Positions 10,993-19,516 of a stretch of DNA of 64,000 nucleotides are shown here, one piece after another. Positions within the stretch are counted from its first letter, which is position 1. Each line of letters starts with the position of its first letter. The stretch covers positions 62,001 to 126,000 of the forward strand of contig JAGWTA010000006.1 of the NCBI GenBank assembly GCA_028869185.1, read 5' to 3'. A program made the position numbers and the translations under genes. The notes under the pieces were generated by a model. That model did not search any database. It had not been told where the DNA came from and saw nothing but the letters and a program-made list of their open reading frames with translations. Source of the stretch: Hyphomicrobiales bacterium (GTDB lineage: Bacteria; Pseudomonadota; Alphaproteobacteria; Rhizobiales; Beijerinckiaceae).

Positions 10993-11685
10993 ATGCGCCA
11001 TTCCCGCGTGCTCGCCACATCCAGCTGCATTTTCGCCGCGTGTCTTGTCGCATCGGCGGCCTTCGCCGATCCTTATTATGCGCGCGGCATGCGGCCTTAC
11101 GAACAAAGTCCGTCGGCGCTCGGCGGCGGCTTCCTTGAAATGGTGGCGCGCAGCAGCGGCGCAGCAGCGCCCTACCCGACCGCCGTCTATGCAGCGCCGC
11201 CAGCGATGCGCGCGCAGCCGCTCGCCGTGCAGCGCGGCGTCCCGGCCAATTTCATGCGTCAGGAGGTCGATTATCCAACGCAGGAACGGCCCGGCACGAT
11301 CATTGTCGATACGCCCTCGAAATATCTGTATCTGGTGACAGGTTATGGCCGCGCGCTGCGCTATGGCATCGGCGTCGGGCGCCCCGGATTCACCTGGGCG
11401 GGGGTGAAGAGCATTTCGCGCAAAGCCGAATGGCCGGGCTGGACGCCGCCGCCGGAAATGCTGCTGCGCAGGCCCGATCTGCCGCGTCACATGGAGGGCG
11501 GCCCTGCAAACCCGCTCGGCGCGCGCGCGCTGTACCTGGGCTCCTCGCTCTATCGCATCCATGGCACGAACGAGCCTTATACGATCGGGCAGAATGTTTC
11601 GTCCGGCTGTATTCGCATGATGAACGAGGATGTGGAGGATCTCTACGACCGCGTTCATGTCGGCACGCGCGTCGTCGTTCTGTAA
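10993..11685 (+). CDS. L,D-transpeptidase (YkuD domain), secreted
   Basis: A 230-residue protein with an N-terminal signal peptide (about 25 residues, ending near AAFAD). The C-terminal YkuD domain has the catalytic HGT...SSGCIRM arrangement: IHGTNEP near residue 190 and VSSGCIRMMNEDV with the nucleophilic cysteine about 16 residues later. Such enzymes make 3-3 peptidoglycan crosslinks or attach proteins to peptidoglycan in the periplasm; small stand-alone YkuD proteins are very common in Hyphomicrobiales, which rely on L,D-crosslinks. CCGGAGAG precedes the ATG. The gene is monocistronic with a terminator hairpin just downstream. Confidence 0.93.
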   Translation: MRHSRVLATSSCIFAACLVASAAFADPYYARGMRPYEQSPSALGGGFLEMVARSSGAAAPYPTAVYAAPPAMRAQPLAVQRGVPANFMRQEVDYPTQERPGTIIVDTPSKYLYLVTGYGRALRYGIGVGRPGFTWAGVKSISRKAEWPGWTPPPEMLLRRPDLPRHMEGGPANPLGARALYLGSSLYRIHGTNEPYTIGQNVSSGCIRMMNEDVEDLYDRVHVGTRVVVL

Positions 11686-11704
11686 CGCCTGACAGCGCTG
11701 CATG

Positions 11705-11733
11705 AAAAAAGGCCGCTGCGAGCAGCGGCCTTC
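11705..11733. terminator. hairpin between convergent genes, terminator-like
   Basis: GGCCGCTGC (11711-11719) pairs with GCAGCGGCC (11722-11730). Six A residues precede it and TTCT follows, so on the minus strand it ends with a run of Ts. It can stop the DUF2076 gene and, less well, the L,D-transpeptidase gene. Confidence 0.75.
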
Positions 11734-11738
11734 TCGAT

Positions 11739-12458
11739 TCACGCCTCGTAGGTATCGTCGGCGCCGGGATCGCCGTCGTCGAAATCGCTGGCGTCCGAAT
11801 AGCCGCCGTCATCGCTATTGTCGTAGCTGCTGTCGGACGCCTGACGCATGTCGGATTGCCCGCCATCGCCGTAGTAATTGTTGATCACCGTTTCCTGCGG
11901 CGGGTTGAAACCTGCGTCGATGCCAAGGCCGCCAAGACCGCCGGCGCCCGCGCCGGGGCCATGGAAAAGGCCGCGAATGGCGTCCGCCATCAGCACGCCG
12001 CCCGCGACGCCGGCCGCGGCGCCCAGCGCGCCCTTGAGAAAGCCGCCGGGCTGCGCGGCCGCCTGCTGCGGGGGCTGCTGTCCGGCCCAGGGCGAACCGC
12101 CCTGCGGCGCGGCGCCTGAACCCCAGGGGCTCTGGCGCGGCGGCGGCTGTTGCGACTGGCCGCCAAACAGCGAGCCAAGGCCGCCGAGAAAGCCGCCGGA
12201 CTGGGGCGCTGCGCCGCGCGGCGCAGCGCGCTCCTGCAGGTCGCGCACCTGTGTTTCCAGCTGTTGCAAACGATCGTTGGCCGCGCGCAGCGCCTGTTCC
12301 TGCACGATCACCGTCTGGGCCAGAACATAGGGCGCGTAGGGCATGGCGCGCACGCCATCGGCGAGAAAAGCCTCGGCTTCGCGGTCGCGCGGCTGGTTCG
12401 CCGTGGCGCCGATGCGCTGAAACAGACCTTCGAGCAATTGGCGTTCTTCAGGGGACAT
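11739..12458 (-). CDS. DUF2076 domain-containing protein
   Basis: A 239-residue protein beginning with the family signature MSPEERQLLEGLFQRI and the AEAFLADGVRAMPYAPYVLAQTV stretch, then a short coiled coil (residues about 65-95). The middle is rich in Gln, Gly and Pro. A hydrophobic Ala/Gly helix with FLKGALGAAAGVAGGVLMADA follows, and the tail is acidic (SDASDFDDGDPGADD). The same architecture recurs in proteobacterial DUF2076 proteins; their role is unknown, probably envelope-associated. GGAGAGG precedes the ATG. It is a monocistronic gene converging on the L,D-transpeptidase gene. Confidence 0.88.
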   Translation of the reverse strand: MSPEERQLLEGLFQRIGATANQPRDREAEAFLADGVRAMPYAPYVLAQTVIVQEQALRAANDRLQQLETQVRDLQERAAPRGAAPQSGGFLGGLGSLFGGQSQQPPPRQSPWGSGAAPQGGSPWAGQQPPQQAAAQPGGFLKGALGAAAGVAGGVLMADAIRGLFHGPGAGAGGLGGLGIDAGFNPPQETVINNYYGDGGQSDMRQASDSSYDNSDDGGYSDASDFDDGDPGADDTYEA

Positions 12459-12550
12459 GAGCCTCTCCTTCCGGGGGAAGTCATGTCGGATATGGCGTGG
12501 CGCGCCTTGCCCGCCAAGGCCGCGCCGATGGAAATTCGGTCTGCGCGCAT

Positions 12551-12578
12551 GAAAAAACCCCCGGCTTTCGCCGGGGGT
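12551..12578 (-). terminator. intrinsic terminator of the TorF-like porin gene
   Basis: On the minus strand CCCCCGGC (read from 12577 down to 12570 as its complement) pairs across a 4-base loop with its partner at 12558-12565, and the stem is followed by six T residues (the A run at 12552-12557). It lies about 60 bases after the porin gene stop. Confidence 0.9.
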
Positions 12579-12636
12579 CGTGAGCTTGGCGCCATTGCGC
12601 TGCTTTTGTGCAAACGCGCCTTATTTCAGATGCGCC

Positions 12637-13524
12637 TTATTTGAGATCCTTGGAGGTCAAGGCGAAGGACAGCGTCGCGACGAAAGCGGCGCGGCCATAG
12701 GTCGAGTGAGCCTGACCGAACGGCGTGACGCCATTGTTGTAAATGCCCGTCAACTGCGCAGCCGAAGAGCGCGACAGGTTGGTGCCATGGTAGCGCACAT
12801 CGAGCGTGGCGAACTTGAACGTGTAGGACGCGCCCACGTTCCAGTAGGTGTAGCCCGGCAGCTTGAAGGGCTCGTAACCGACGTTGCTCGCGAGGTAACC
12901 GGCCCAGTTCAGCCCCGTGCGGCCCAGCCACTGATGGCCGATTTCGCCCGACAGCGCGAAATTGTAAGGCAGCGTGACCTTGGCGGTGGCCGACAGATAT
13001 TCGCCCGGCGCGCCCGTGTTCAGATAGCTCGGCGTATAGAAGAAATTGCCGCCGACGGTCAGCCAGTCGTTCACGGTGTAGGTCGGCTTGGCGTAGAGCT
13101 CGAACCAGGTGATGGTGCGCGGCGCGAATGTCGGCACCGGCGTGTTCGGATAGCCATAGATGATCGCGCCGGCGTCAAGACCGAACGCGCCGTATGTCGC
13201 GCGCAAGCCGCCGTAACCGTCCAGCTCCATCGCGGGGCCGGCGACATAGGGGTTCAGCTTGATGCTTTCGCCCGAAACGCCCGCATAGGCCTGCCAGTTT
13301 TCGTTGAAATTGTAACGCAGCTCGCCGTGCGCCGCGACGCTCGGGCGGTGATTGGACTGCGTGATGCCGCGGAAGATGTAGTCGCTCGTCAGGCCCGCGC
13401 CCACTTCGAAATCCCAGGGGCTGGGCAGTGAGGGCGCCGGCGCCGGCTCTTTTTTCGATGCAAGGTCGGCGGCAAAGGCGCTGCCGGTCATTCCGATGAC
13501 GAGGGCGGCGGCGATCATTTTCAT
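12637..13524 (-). CDS. TorF family putative outer-membrane porin
   Basis: A 295-residue protein with a signal peptide (MKMIAAALVIGMTGSAFAAD). The mature part begins with a short Pro-rich linker and then the DFEVGAGLTSDYIFRGITQS motif, the hallmark of TorF-type (CHP02001) beta-barrel proteins, followed by alternating aromatic strands. I chose the ATG at 13524, which gives a clean signal peptide and has CCGGAG upstream; starting at 13566 would add 14 residues. It probably forms an outer-membrane channel; the substrate is unknown. It is divergent from the small secreted protein gene, with two palindromes in the shared 233-base intergenic region. Confidence 0.85.
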   Translation of the reverse strand: MKMIAAALVIGMTGSAFAADLASKKEPAPAPSLPSPWDFEVGAGLTSDYIFRGITQSNHRPSVAAHGELRYNFNENWQAYAGVSGESIKLNPYVAGPAMELDGYGGLRATYGAFGLDAGAIIYGYPNTPVPTFAPRTITWFELYAKPTYTVNDWLTVGGNFFYTPSYLNTGAPGEYLSATAKVTLPYNFALSGEIGHQWLGRTGLNWAGYLASNVGYEPFKLPGYTYWNVGASYTFKFATLDVRYHGTNLSRSSAAQLTGIYNNGVTPFGQAHSTYGRAAFVATLSFALTSKDLK

Positions 13525-13682
13525 TTGACGAATCTCCGGAGGTTTCAGAACCAACGTCTGACTCATGCCGTGTTCGAACCTTTCGCCTCAACGCTATTTC
13601 ATGATCAATTGCACTTGCTTTAGGCAAAAACGTCATGATTGCGATTTTGATTTTGATGCGTTGCAAAACAGCAACATTTCTA

Positions 13683-13697
13683 CTGTCGCTGCGACAG
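13683..13697. promoter_or_regulatory. perfect 15-bp palindrome in a divergent promoter region
   Basis: CTGTCGC-T-GCGACAG is a perfect 7-1-7 inverted repeat, 61 bases ahead of the secreted-protein ATG and 159 bases ahead of the porin ATG. It is the size and placement of a dimeric regulator operator. The regulator is not identified. Confidence 0.5.
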
Positions 13698-13757
13698 GCT
13701 CCCCGCTAGATTGACGATGCGTCACGCGTTTTGCGCGATGCCTTCCGGAGAGAACTC

Positions 13758-14261
13758 ATGCGACGTCTGCTTGCTGCTCTGTTCATTGCTGGCGCGGCCA
13801 CTGGCGCACAAGCGCAAATCATGAAGGTTTGCGCGGACGAATGGGCCGCCGCCAAAGCGTCCGGGCAGGCCGCCGGCGCGACATGGCCGGACTTCCTCGC
13901 CCAGTGCCGCGTCGCGCACGCCAACGACGGGCTCGCCCCCGCCCCGCAACCGCAGCTGCGCCCAGTGCCGGCGCCGCAACCCCAATATGTTCCCCCCGCC
14001 CCGCCGGCGCCCGCCGCCGAGGAAACCGGCCGCGGTCGTTACCGCAAGGCCGGCGAATTCCAGACGCCGCAGGCGGCCGCCGCAACCTGTCCGGGCGATA
14101 CGGTCGTGTGGGTCAACACGCGTTCGGGCGCCTATCATTTTGCGGGCAGCGCGGCCTATGGCGCGACCAAGCACGGCGGATACATGTGCGAACGCGCGGC
14201 GCAATTCGCCGGCGCGCATGCCGCCAAGCGCGAGGAAATGGAGCGCCAGCGCCAGCAATGA
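13758..14261 (+). CDS. secreted protein of unknown function with Pro-rich linker
   Basis: A 167-residue protein starting at the ATG at 13758, preceded by CGGAGAG; the upstream start at 13731 is not needed. A signal peptide ends near GAQAQ. The mature chain has an N-terminal CADEWAAAKASGQ...TWPDFLAQCR module, a Pro/Ala/Gln linker (residues about 65-95), and a C-terminal CPGDTVVWVNTRSGAYHF...GGYMCE module. Both modules are familiar in small hypothetical proteins of Hyphomicrobiales, where each also occurs separately, but neither has an assigned function. The last 15 residues are charged and helical. Periplasmic location is inferred. Confidence 0.75.
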   Translation: MRRLLAALFIAGAATGAQAQIMKVCADEWAAAKASGQAAGATWPDFLAQCRVAHANDGLAPAPQPQLRPVPAPQPQYVPPAPPAPAAEETGRGRYRKAGEFQTPQAAAATCPGDTVVWVNTRSGAYHFAGSAAYGATKHGGYMCERAAQFAGAHAAKREEMERQRQQ

Positions 14262-14269
14262 CGCAAACA

Positions 14270-14294
14270 AAAAGGGCGCCGCATGCGGCGCCCT
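14270..14294 (-). terminator. intrinsic terminator of glnK-amtB
   Basis: GGGCGCCGC (14275-14283) pairs with GCGGCGCCC (14286-14294). On the minus strand the stem is followed by TTTTTGTTTG, so it acts on leftward transcription from amtB. Confidence 0.85.
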
Positions 14295-14311
14295 TGTTCG
14301 TGAATGCAACG

Positions 14312-14343
14312 AGCGCCCGGATTTCTCCGGGCGCTCTTTTTCT
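14312..14343 (+). terminator. intrinsic terminator of the small secreted protein gene
   Basis: GAGCGCCCGG (14312-14321) and CCGGGCGCTC (14328-14337) form a stem with a 6-base loop followed by TTTTCT. It ends rightward transcription and overlaps the very end of amtB. With the amtB terminator it forms a pair of interleaved, oppositely directed terminators. Confidence 0.85.
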
Positions 14344-15854
14344 CAGTAGTTGTAGGCGCGTTCGCCGTGTTCGGCCGTGTCGAGGCCTTCGCGCTCGACA
14401 TCGGTCGCAACGCGCAGACCCACGATCATGTCCACAATCTTGTAGAGGATCGCAGAGCCGACACCCGACCAGAGCAGCGTCGAGACGACGGCGACGATCT
14501 GCGACATGACCTGCTGGCCCATGACGTAGGTTCCCACGTTGTTGGCCGCCGTATAGTCGGTGATGCCGACGCCGCCGAGCGAGGGAGCGACGAGAATGCC
14601 CGTCGCGATCGCGCCCGTGATGCCGCCGATGCAGTGCACGCCGAACACGTCCAGCGAGTCGTCGTAGCCAAAGGCGTATTTCACCTTGGAGACGAAGATC
14701 AGGCAGATCGGCGAGACGATGAGGCCGAGGATGATCGAACCCATCGGACCGGCGTAGCCCGAAGCCGGCGTCACCGCGACGAGGCCGGCCACGGCGCCCG
14801 ACACGAGGCCGAGCAGCGAGGGCTTGCCCTTGAGCAGCCATTCGACGATCAGCCAGGAGAAGGCCGCCGCGCAGGTCGCCACCATCGTGTTGACGAACGC
14901 GAGCGCCGTCGTGCCGTTGGCCTCGAGATTGGATCCGGCGTTGAAGCCGAACCAGCCGACCCACAGCAGCGAGGCGCCGACCATGGTGAGCGTCAGGGAG
15001 TGCGGCGTCATCGCTTCACGCGGATAGCCGATGCGCTTGCCGACCATGAGCGCGCCAACGAGACCGGCAATGCCCGCGTTGATGTGCACGACGGTGCCGC
15101 CGGCGAAGTCGAGCGCGCCCGAGCCGTGCATCAGGAATTCGCCGACGCCCTTGCCCTGGTTGATCCAGCCCGCGCCCGCCGACAATTCGTCGAGCTTGCC
15201 CTGTGCGGCCTGTTTGGCGGCGTCCGTCGTTGCGGCGGCGAGCGCCTTGGCGGCTGCGGCCAGATCGTCCGGCGCCGGCGTCGCCCAGACCCAGTGCGCG
15301 ATCGGGAAGTAGATGAACGTCACCCACAGGAAGACGAACAGCAGCAGCGCCGAAAATTTGATGCGCTCGGCGAAGGCGCCGACGATCAGCGCCGGCGTGA
15401 TCATCGCGAAGGTCATCTGGAAGACCATGTAGGCGTATTCCGGAACGACGACGCCGTTCGAGAAGGTCGGCGAAACGCTGTTGGCGTCAATGCCTTTCAG
15501 GAAGGCCTTGCCGAAGCCGCCGAGGTAATAGCCGCCGCCGTCGCCAAGCGAAATCGAGTAGCCGTAGAAGCACCACAGGAGGCCAACCATCGCGACGATG
15601 GCCATCACCTGCGTGAGCACCGACAGCATGTTCTTCGAACGCACGAGGCCGCCGTAGAACAGGGCGAGGCCGGGCACCGACATCATCAGAACCAGCAGGC
15701 TCGAAACGAGCAGCCAGGCCGTGTCGCCCTTGTTTGGCACGGGCGCGGGCGCAGCCGCAGCCGCCTGCGCGAGGACATCAGACGCGCCAAGCGCGAGCGC
15801 GCTGACGCCGAGTGCGACGGCAAGCGCCGTTCGCGATTTGAAAAGCTTGTTCAT
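14343..15854 (-). CDS. amtB: ammonium transporter
   Basis: A 503-residue Amt/Rh family channel for ammonium uptake in the inner membrane. A cleavable N-terminal signal (to about residue 30) precedes 11 transmembrane helices. The twin pore histidines are seen in VVHINAGIAGL and DVFGVHCIGGITGAI; the periplasmic aromatic-gate region WLLVSSLLVLMMSVPGLALF is typical. A 40-residue Ala/Lys/Asp-rich insertion around residues 185-225 is present, as in other alphaproteobacterial Amts. It follows glnK with a 22-base gap in the same operon. GlnK is expected to plug the pore when nitrogen is plentiful. Confidence 0.97.
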   Translation of the reverse strand: MNKLFKSRTALAVALGVSALALGASDVLAQAAAAAPAPVPNKGDTAWLLVSSLLVLMMSVPGLALFYGGLVRSKNMLSVLTQVMAIVAMVGLLWCFYGYSISLGDGGGYYLGGFGKAFLKGIDANSVSPTFSNGVVVPEYAYMVFQMTFAMITPALIVGAFAERIKFSALLLFVFLWVTFIYFPIAHWVWATPAPDDLAAAAKALAAATTDAAKQAAQGKLDELSAGAGWINQGKGVGEFLMHGSGALDFAGGTVVHINAGIAGLVGALMVGKRIGYPREAMTPHSLTLTMVGASLLWVGWFGFNAGSNLEANGTTALAFVNTMVATCAAAFSWLIVEWLLKGKPSLLGLVSGAVAGLVAVTPASGYAGPMGSIILGLIVSPICLIFVSKVKYAFGYDDSLDVFGVHCIGGITGAIATGILVAPSLGGVGITDYTAANNVGTYVMGQQVMSQIVAVVSTLLWSGVGSAILYKIVDMIVGLRVATDVEREGLDTAEHGERAYNY

Positions 15855-15876
15855 CCTTTTGCTCCTGGCGATCTTT

Positions 15877-16338
<462 letters not shown>

Positions 16339-16356
16339 TCAGGCGGGTTTTGGCGG

Positions 16357-16383
16357 CGTTTCGCCTAAGGCGAAGGCGAAACG
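16357..16383 (-). terminator. hairpin directly after glcF, weak terminator
   Basis: CGTTTCGCC (16357-16365) pairs with GGCGAAACG (16375-16383). It begins one base after the glcF stop but has no T run on the minus strand, so it may protect the 3' end or work with Rho rather than terminate alone. Confidence 0.45.
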
Positions 16384-16384
16384 A

Positions 16385-17686
16385 TTAATTTTTAGGCAGA
16401 GCCTCGGGGCGCGGGCCGCCGTAGGCCCAGTCGAGCAGCTCGACGGTATGGACGACCGGCGGGGCGCCGGCGCCGCTCGAAAGCTGGGCGATGCAGCCGA
16501 TGTTGCCCGCCGCGACGGCGTCGACTTTCAGCCGGGCGATGTTGCCGAGCTTGCGATCGCGCAGGCGGCCGGCAAGTTCGGACTGCATGATATTGTAGGT
16601 GCCCGCCGAGCCGCAGCAGATATGGCTCTCGGGCACGTCTTTGACCGCAAAGCCAGCGTTGCGCAGCAGGTTTTTGGGCAGATCGGTGATTTTCTGGCCA
16701 TGCTGCATCGAGCAGGCCGAATGATAGGCCAGCGTGAGCCCGGCCGGGGGCGCGGGCGCCAGATCGAGCGTCGACAGAAACTCCGTCACGTCTTTAGCCA
16801 GCGCCGAAACGCGCGCGGCCTTTTGCGCATAGGCCGCATCGGCGCGCAGCATATAACCGTAGTCCTTGATCGTCGTGCCGCAACCCGACGCCGTGATGAC
16901 GATGGCGTCGAGGCCGCCATTCTCGATGAGGCGCGTCCAGGCGTCGACATTGGCGCGCGCGAAGGCGAGCGCGTCCTCTTCCCGCCCCATGTGATGGACG
17001 AGCGCGCCGCAACAGCCTTCGCCCGGCGCTGGAACCACGGCAACGCCGAGCCGCGCGAACAGGCGGCGCGCCGCCGCATTGATGGAGGGCGCGAGCGCCG
17101 GCTGCGCGCAGCCTTCCAGGATGGCGACGCGCGCGCGCTGCGGTGTGGCGATTGCGAGACGCTCCACCGGCGGCGGCGCGGGCGCGCGCGCAGGCGCCAG
17201 CGCCAGCATCGCCGCCATTCGTTTGCCGACAAACGGCAGCGCGCCAACCAGCGGTCGCGCGGGTTTGGCAAGCAATGCGGCAAAGAGCGCGGCGCGAAAA
17301 CGCTGCGGATAGGGCAGGATGCGCGCAAGCAGCGCGCGCATGAAACGGTCGGGCGCGCTGCGCGTATAGGTATGGTCGATATAAGCGCGCGCGTGATCGA
17401 CAAGATGCATGTAATGCACGCCTGAAGGACATGTCGTCATGCAGGACAGGCACGAGAGACAACGGTCGACGTGTTTGACGACCTCCTCGCTCGCCGGCTT
17501 GCCGCCTTCCAGCATGTCCTTGATGAGATAAATGCGGCCGCGCGGCGAATCGAGCTCATCGCCCAACAGCAGATAGGTCGGGCATGTGGCCGTGCAGAAG
17601 CCGCAATGGACGCAGGTGCGCAGGATCTTTTCCGACTCCCGCATCGCCGGGTCGGCAAGCGCTGCAATGGTGAAGTTGGTTTGCAT
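16385..17686 (-). CDS. glcF: glycolate oxidase, iron-sulfur subunit
   Basis: A 433-residue subunit of the membrane-associated glycolate dehydrogenase, which oxidises glycolate to glyoxylate and passes electrons to quinone. Two [4Fe-4S] ferredoxin motifs are seen (CVHCGFCTATCP and CLSCLSCMTTCP), and two CCG domains (EGCCGALVHHMG and HICCGSAGTYNI). I chose the ATG at 17686, which overlaps the stop of the preceding DUF2585 gene by one base (TGATG). It is the last gene of glcD-glcE-DUF2585-glcF; a sigma-54 promoter for glnK begins just downstream. Confidence 0.95.
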   Translation of the reverse strand: MQTNFTIAALADPAMRESEKILRTCVHCGFCTATCPTYLLLGDELDSPRGRIYLIKDMLEGGKPASEEVVKHVDRCLSCLSCMTTCPSGVHYMHLVDHARAYIDHTYTRSAPDRFMRALLARILPYPQRFRAALFAALLAKPARPLVGALPFVGKRMAAMLALAPARAPAPPPVERLAIATPQRARVAILEGCAQPALAPSINAAARRLFARLGVAVVPAPGEGCCGALVHHMGREEDALAFARANVDAWTRLIENGGLDAIVITASGCGTTIKDYGYMLRADAAYAQKAARVSALAKDVTEFLSTLDLAPAPPAGLTLAYHSACSMQHGQKITDLPKNLLRNAGFAVKDVPESHICCGSAGTYNIMQSELAGRLRDRKLGNIARLKVDAVAAGNIGCIAQLSSGAGAPPVVHTVELLDWAYGGPRPEALPKN

Positions 17687-18288
17687 CAGGCGCCTGCCTG
17701 CCACGCCTTGATGGCGTCAATGGGATGAATGAGCATGATGATGTTGAGCGTGAGATTGTCGCGGATCATGTAGCCAACGCCGATCTCCATCGCCAAAGCG
17801 AGCGCAACGGTCAGCCAGACCGGCGCAAGGCGCGCGATGGCGAAGCCGACGATCATCGAGAGGATGTCGCTTGTCGAATTGATGACGCTGTCGCCGTAAT
17901 AATCCAGCGAGATGGTCGCAGCGCGGTAGCGGTCGATGATGATCGGCGAATTTTCCAGAACCTCCCAGGCCGCCTCGACGCAGACGGCGGCGAGCAGCGC
18001 TGCGCCGACCGGAATGGCGCGTCCGGCCAGACGTTCGGCAAGACGAAAGGCGCCGTAAAACAGGAAGCCGTGAATGATGTGGGAGAAGGTGTACCAGTCC
18101 GTCAGGTGCTGCGAATTTTCCGACGATTGCACCACGCCGTGCCAGAGTTTCACATAGCCGCATTTGCAAATGAGCGGATGCCCCATCAGATAAACGGCGG
18201 TTTCGGCGAAGGCGATGACGGCGACCGCCGCCAGATAAGGCGAAAACGCCGCGCGCGGTTGCGCCATCGCTGCGTCAGACGCCCGCAT
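17686..18288 (-). CDS. DUF2585 (UPF0314) membrane protein inserted in the glycolate oxidase operon
   Basis: A 200-residue integral membrane protein with about five hydrophobic helices. The family signature is clear: [17 protein letters not shown], then [20 protein letters not shown], then [38 protein letters not shown]. The many conserved His, Cys, Asp and Tyr residues suggest a metal or catalytic site in the membrane. The start at 18288 overlaps glcE by 14 bases; an alternative ATG at 18267 lies just past the glcE stop and would remove seven residues. Its stop overlaps the glcF start, so it is tightly coupled to the oxidase. Function is unknown; a role in the same pathway is inference from position only. 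Confidence 0.85.
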   Translation of the reverse strand: MRASDAAMAQPRAAFSPYLAAVAVIAFAETAVYLMGHPLICKCGYVKLWHGVVQSSENSQHLTDWYTFSHIIHGFLFYGAFRLAERLAGRAIPVGAALLAAVCVEAAWEVLENSPIIIDRYRAATISLDYYGDSVINSTSDILSMIVGFAIARLAPVWLTVALALAMEIGVGYMIRDNLTLNIIMLIHPIDAIKAWQAGA

Positions 18289-19441
18289 ACATGCGCCCCG
18301 GATTCAAAATCGCGTTTGGATCGAACGACGCTTTCACGGCGCGCGTCAGCGCCATCAGCGGCGCAGACGGGGGCTGGAACACATCGACCCTGGCGCGCAA
18401 GTCGACGGGCGCGCGCACCAGCGTCGCATGTCCGCCGCAGGCGGCGACGGCGGCGCGGATGTCGGCGGCGCGGGCGTCGTCGCCCGTCTCGACCGCCAGC
18501 CAGACGAGGCCGCCGCTCCAATCGTAGAAATGCGCGACGGCGCCGCCCTGCTGAACGCGGCGCACCAGATCGACCGCGCGGCTCGGCGCTGTCGAAATGC
18601 GCCAGAGCGCGCGCGCATCCGGCGACGCGAAAGCTGCGACGTCTCGCACCTGCCGCCACAGCGCTTCGCTTTGCGCCGCATCGAGCGTATCGCCGCCGCC
18701 GACGATCTTCTGCAGTTCGCCCAAGCGGTAGACAACCGATTCAGGGACGTTTTCGATGCGCAGCAAGGTGCGCGGCGCATCGCCCAGAATGCCTGCCGGC
18801 AGGTGCGCGGCGCCGGAGATTTCGAAGGGCGAGCCGACCGCGCGACACAGCGCGCCGATTGCGCGCGCATCGTCGAGGCCGTGCAGCGCCAGCGTCGCCT
18901 GCGTCGACGGGCGCGGCAACACCTTGAAGGTGACTTCGCTCAGAGGCCCAAGCGTTCCGAAAGCGCCGGCCTGCAATTTGACGAGATCGAGGCCGGTTAC
19001 GTTTTTCATGACGCGGCCGCCCGAATTGATCGCCTCGCCGAAACCATTGACGAAACGAACGCCGATCAGCGAGTCGCGCGCAGCGCCGTGCGAAATGCGC
19101 CGCGGGCCGGAAATGTTGCAGGCGGCGACGGCGCCGATGGTCGGCGCGCCGGCCGCCCCGTAGATCGACTGGTGATTCATCGGCTCGAACGGCAGCATCT
19201 GTCCGTGTTCGGCGAGCATCTGCTCGAGCTGCGCGACAGGCGTTCCAGCGCGCGCGCGAAAAACCATTTCGGCCGGCTCGTAGAAAATCACGCCGCCAAG
19301 ATTTTTCAGCGACAGCGTGTCCTGCGCCTGCAGGGGACGGCCAAGGCCGCCTTTCGAACCGCCGCCTTCGATGGCGAGCGGCGCGCGCGCGGCGCGGACG
19401 GCCTCGATCAGTTCGGCTTCTGATGTCGGGGACAGGATCAT
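18275..19441 (-). CDS. glcE: glycolate oxidase subunit GlcE (FAD-binding)
   Basis: A 388-residue FAD_binding_4 protein, the second flavin-type subunit of glycolate dehydrogenase. It shows the [16 protein letters not shown] start of the FAD domain, the [18 protein letters not shown] loop, the [12 protein letters not shown] motif, and ends with [13 protein letters not shown], which is nearly universal in GlcD/GlcE proteins. It lies between glcD (75-base gap) and the DUF2585 gene (overlap). GlcE forms the catalytic complex with GlcD and GlcF at the inner membrane. Confidence 0.94.
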   Translation of the reverse strand: MILSPTSEAELIEAVRAARAPLAIEGGGSKGGLGRPLQAQDTLSLKNLGGVIFYEPAEMVFRARAGTPVAQLEQMLAEHGQMLPFEPMNHQSIYGAAGAPTIGAVAACNISGPRRISHGAARDSLIGVRFVNGFGEAINSGGRVMKNVTGLDLVKLQAGAFGTLGPLSEVTFKVLPRPSTQATLALHGLDDARAIGALCRAVGSPFEISGAAHLPAGILGDAPRTLLRIENVPESVVYRLGELQKIVGGGDTLDAAQSEALWRQVRDVAAFASPDARALWRISTAPSRAVDLVRRVQQGGAVAHFYDWSGGLVWLAVETGDDARAADIRAAVAACGGHATLVRAPVDLRARVDVFQPPSAPLMALTRAVKASFDPNAILNPGRMYAGV

Positions 19442-19516
19442 GAACGGGCCCTGGCTGCGCGCAGGCGCATGTCGGTTGGTGGGTTCGGCGCGATCATGGA
19501 CGCAATCGCACGCGGC

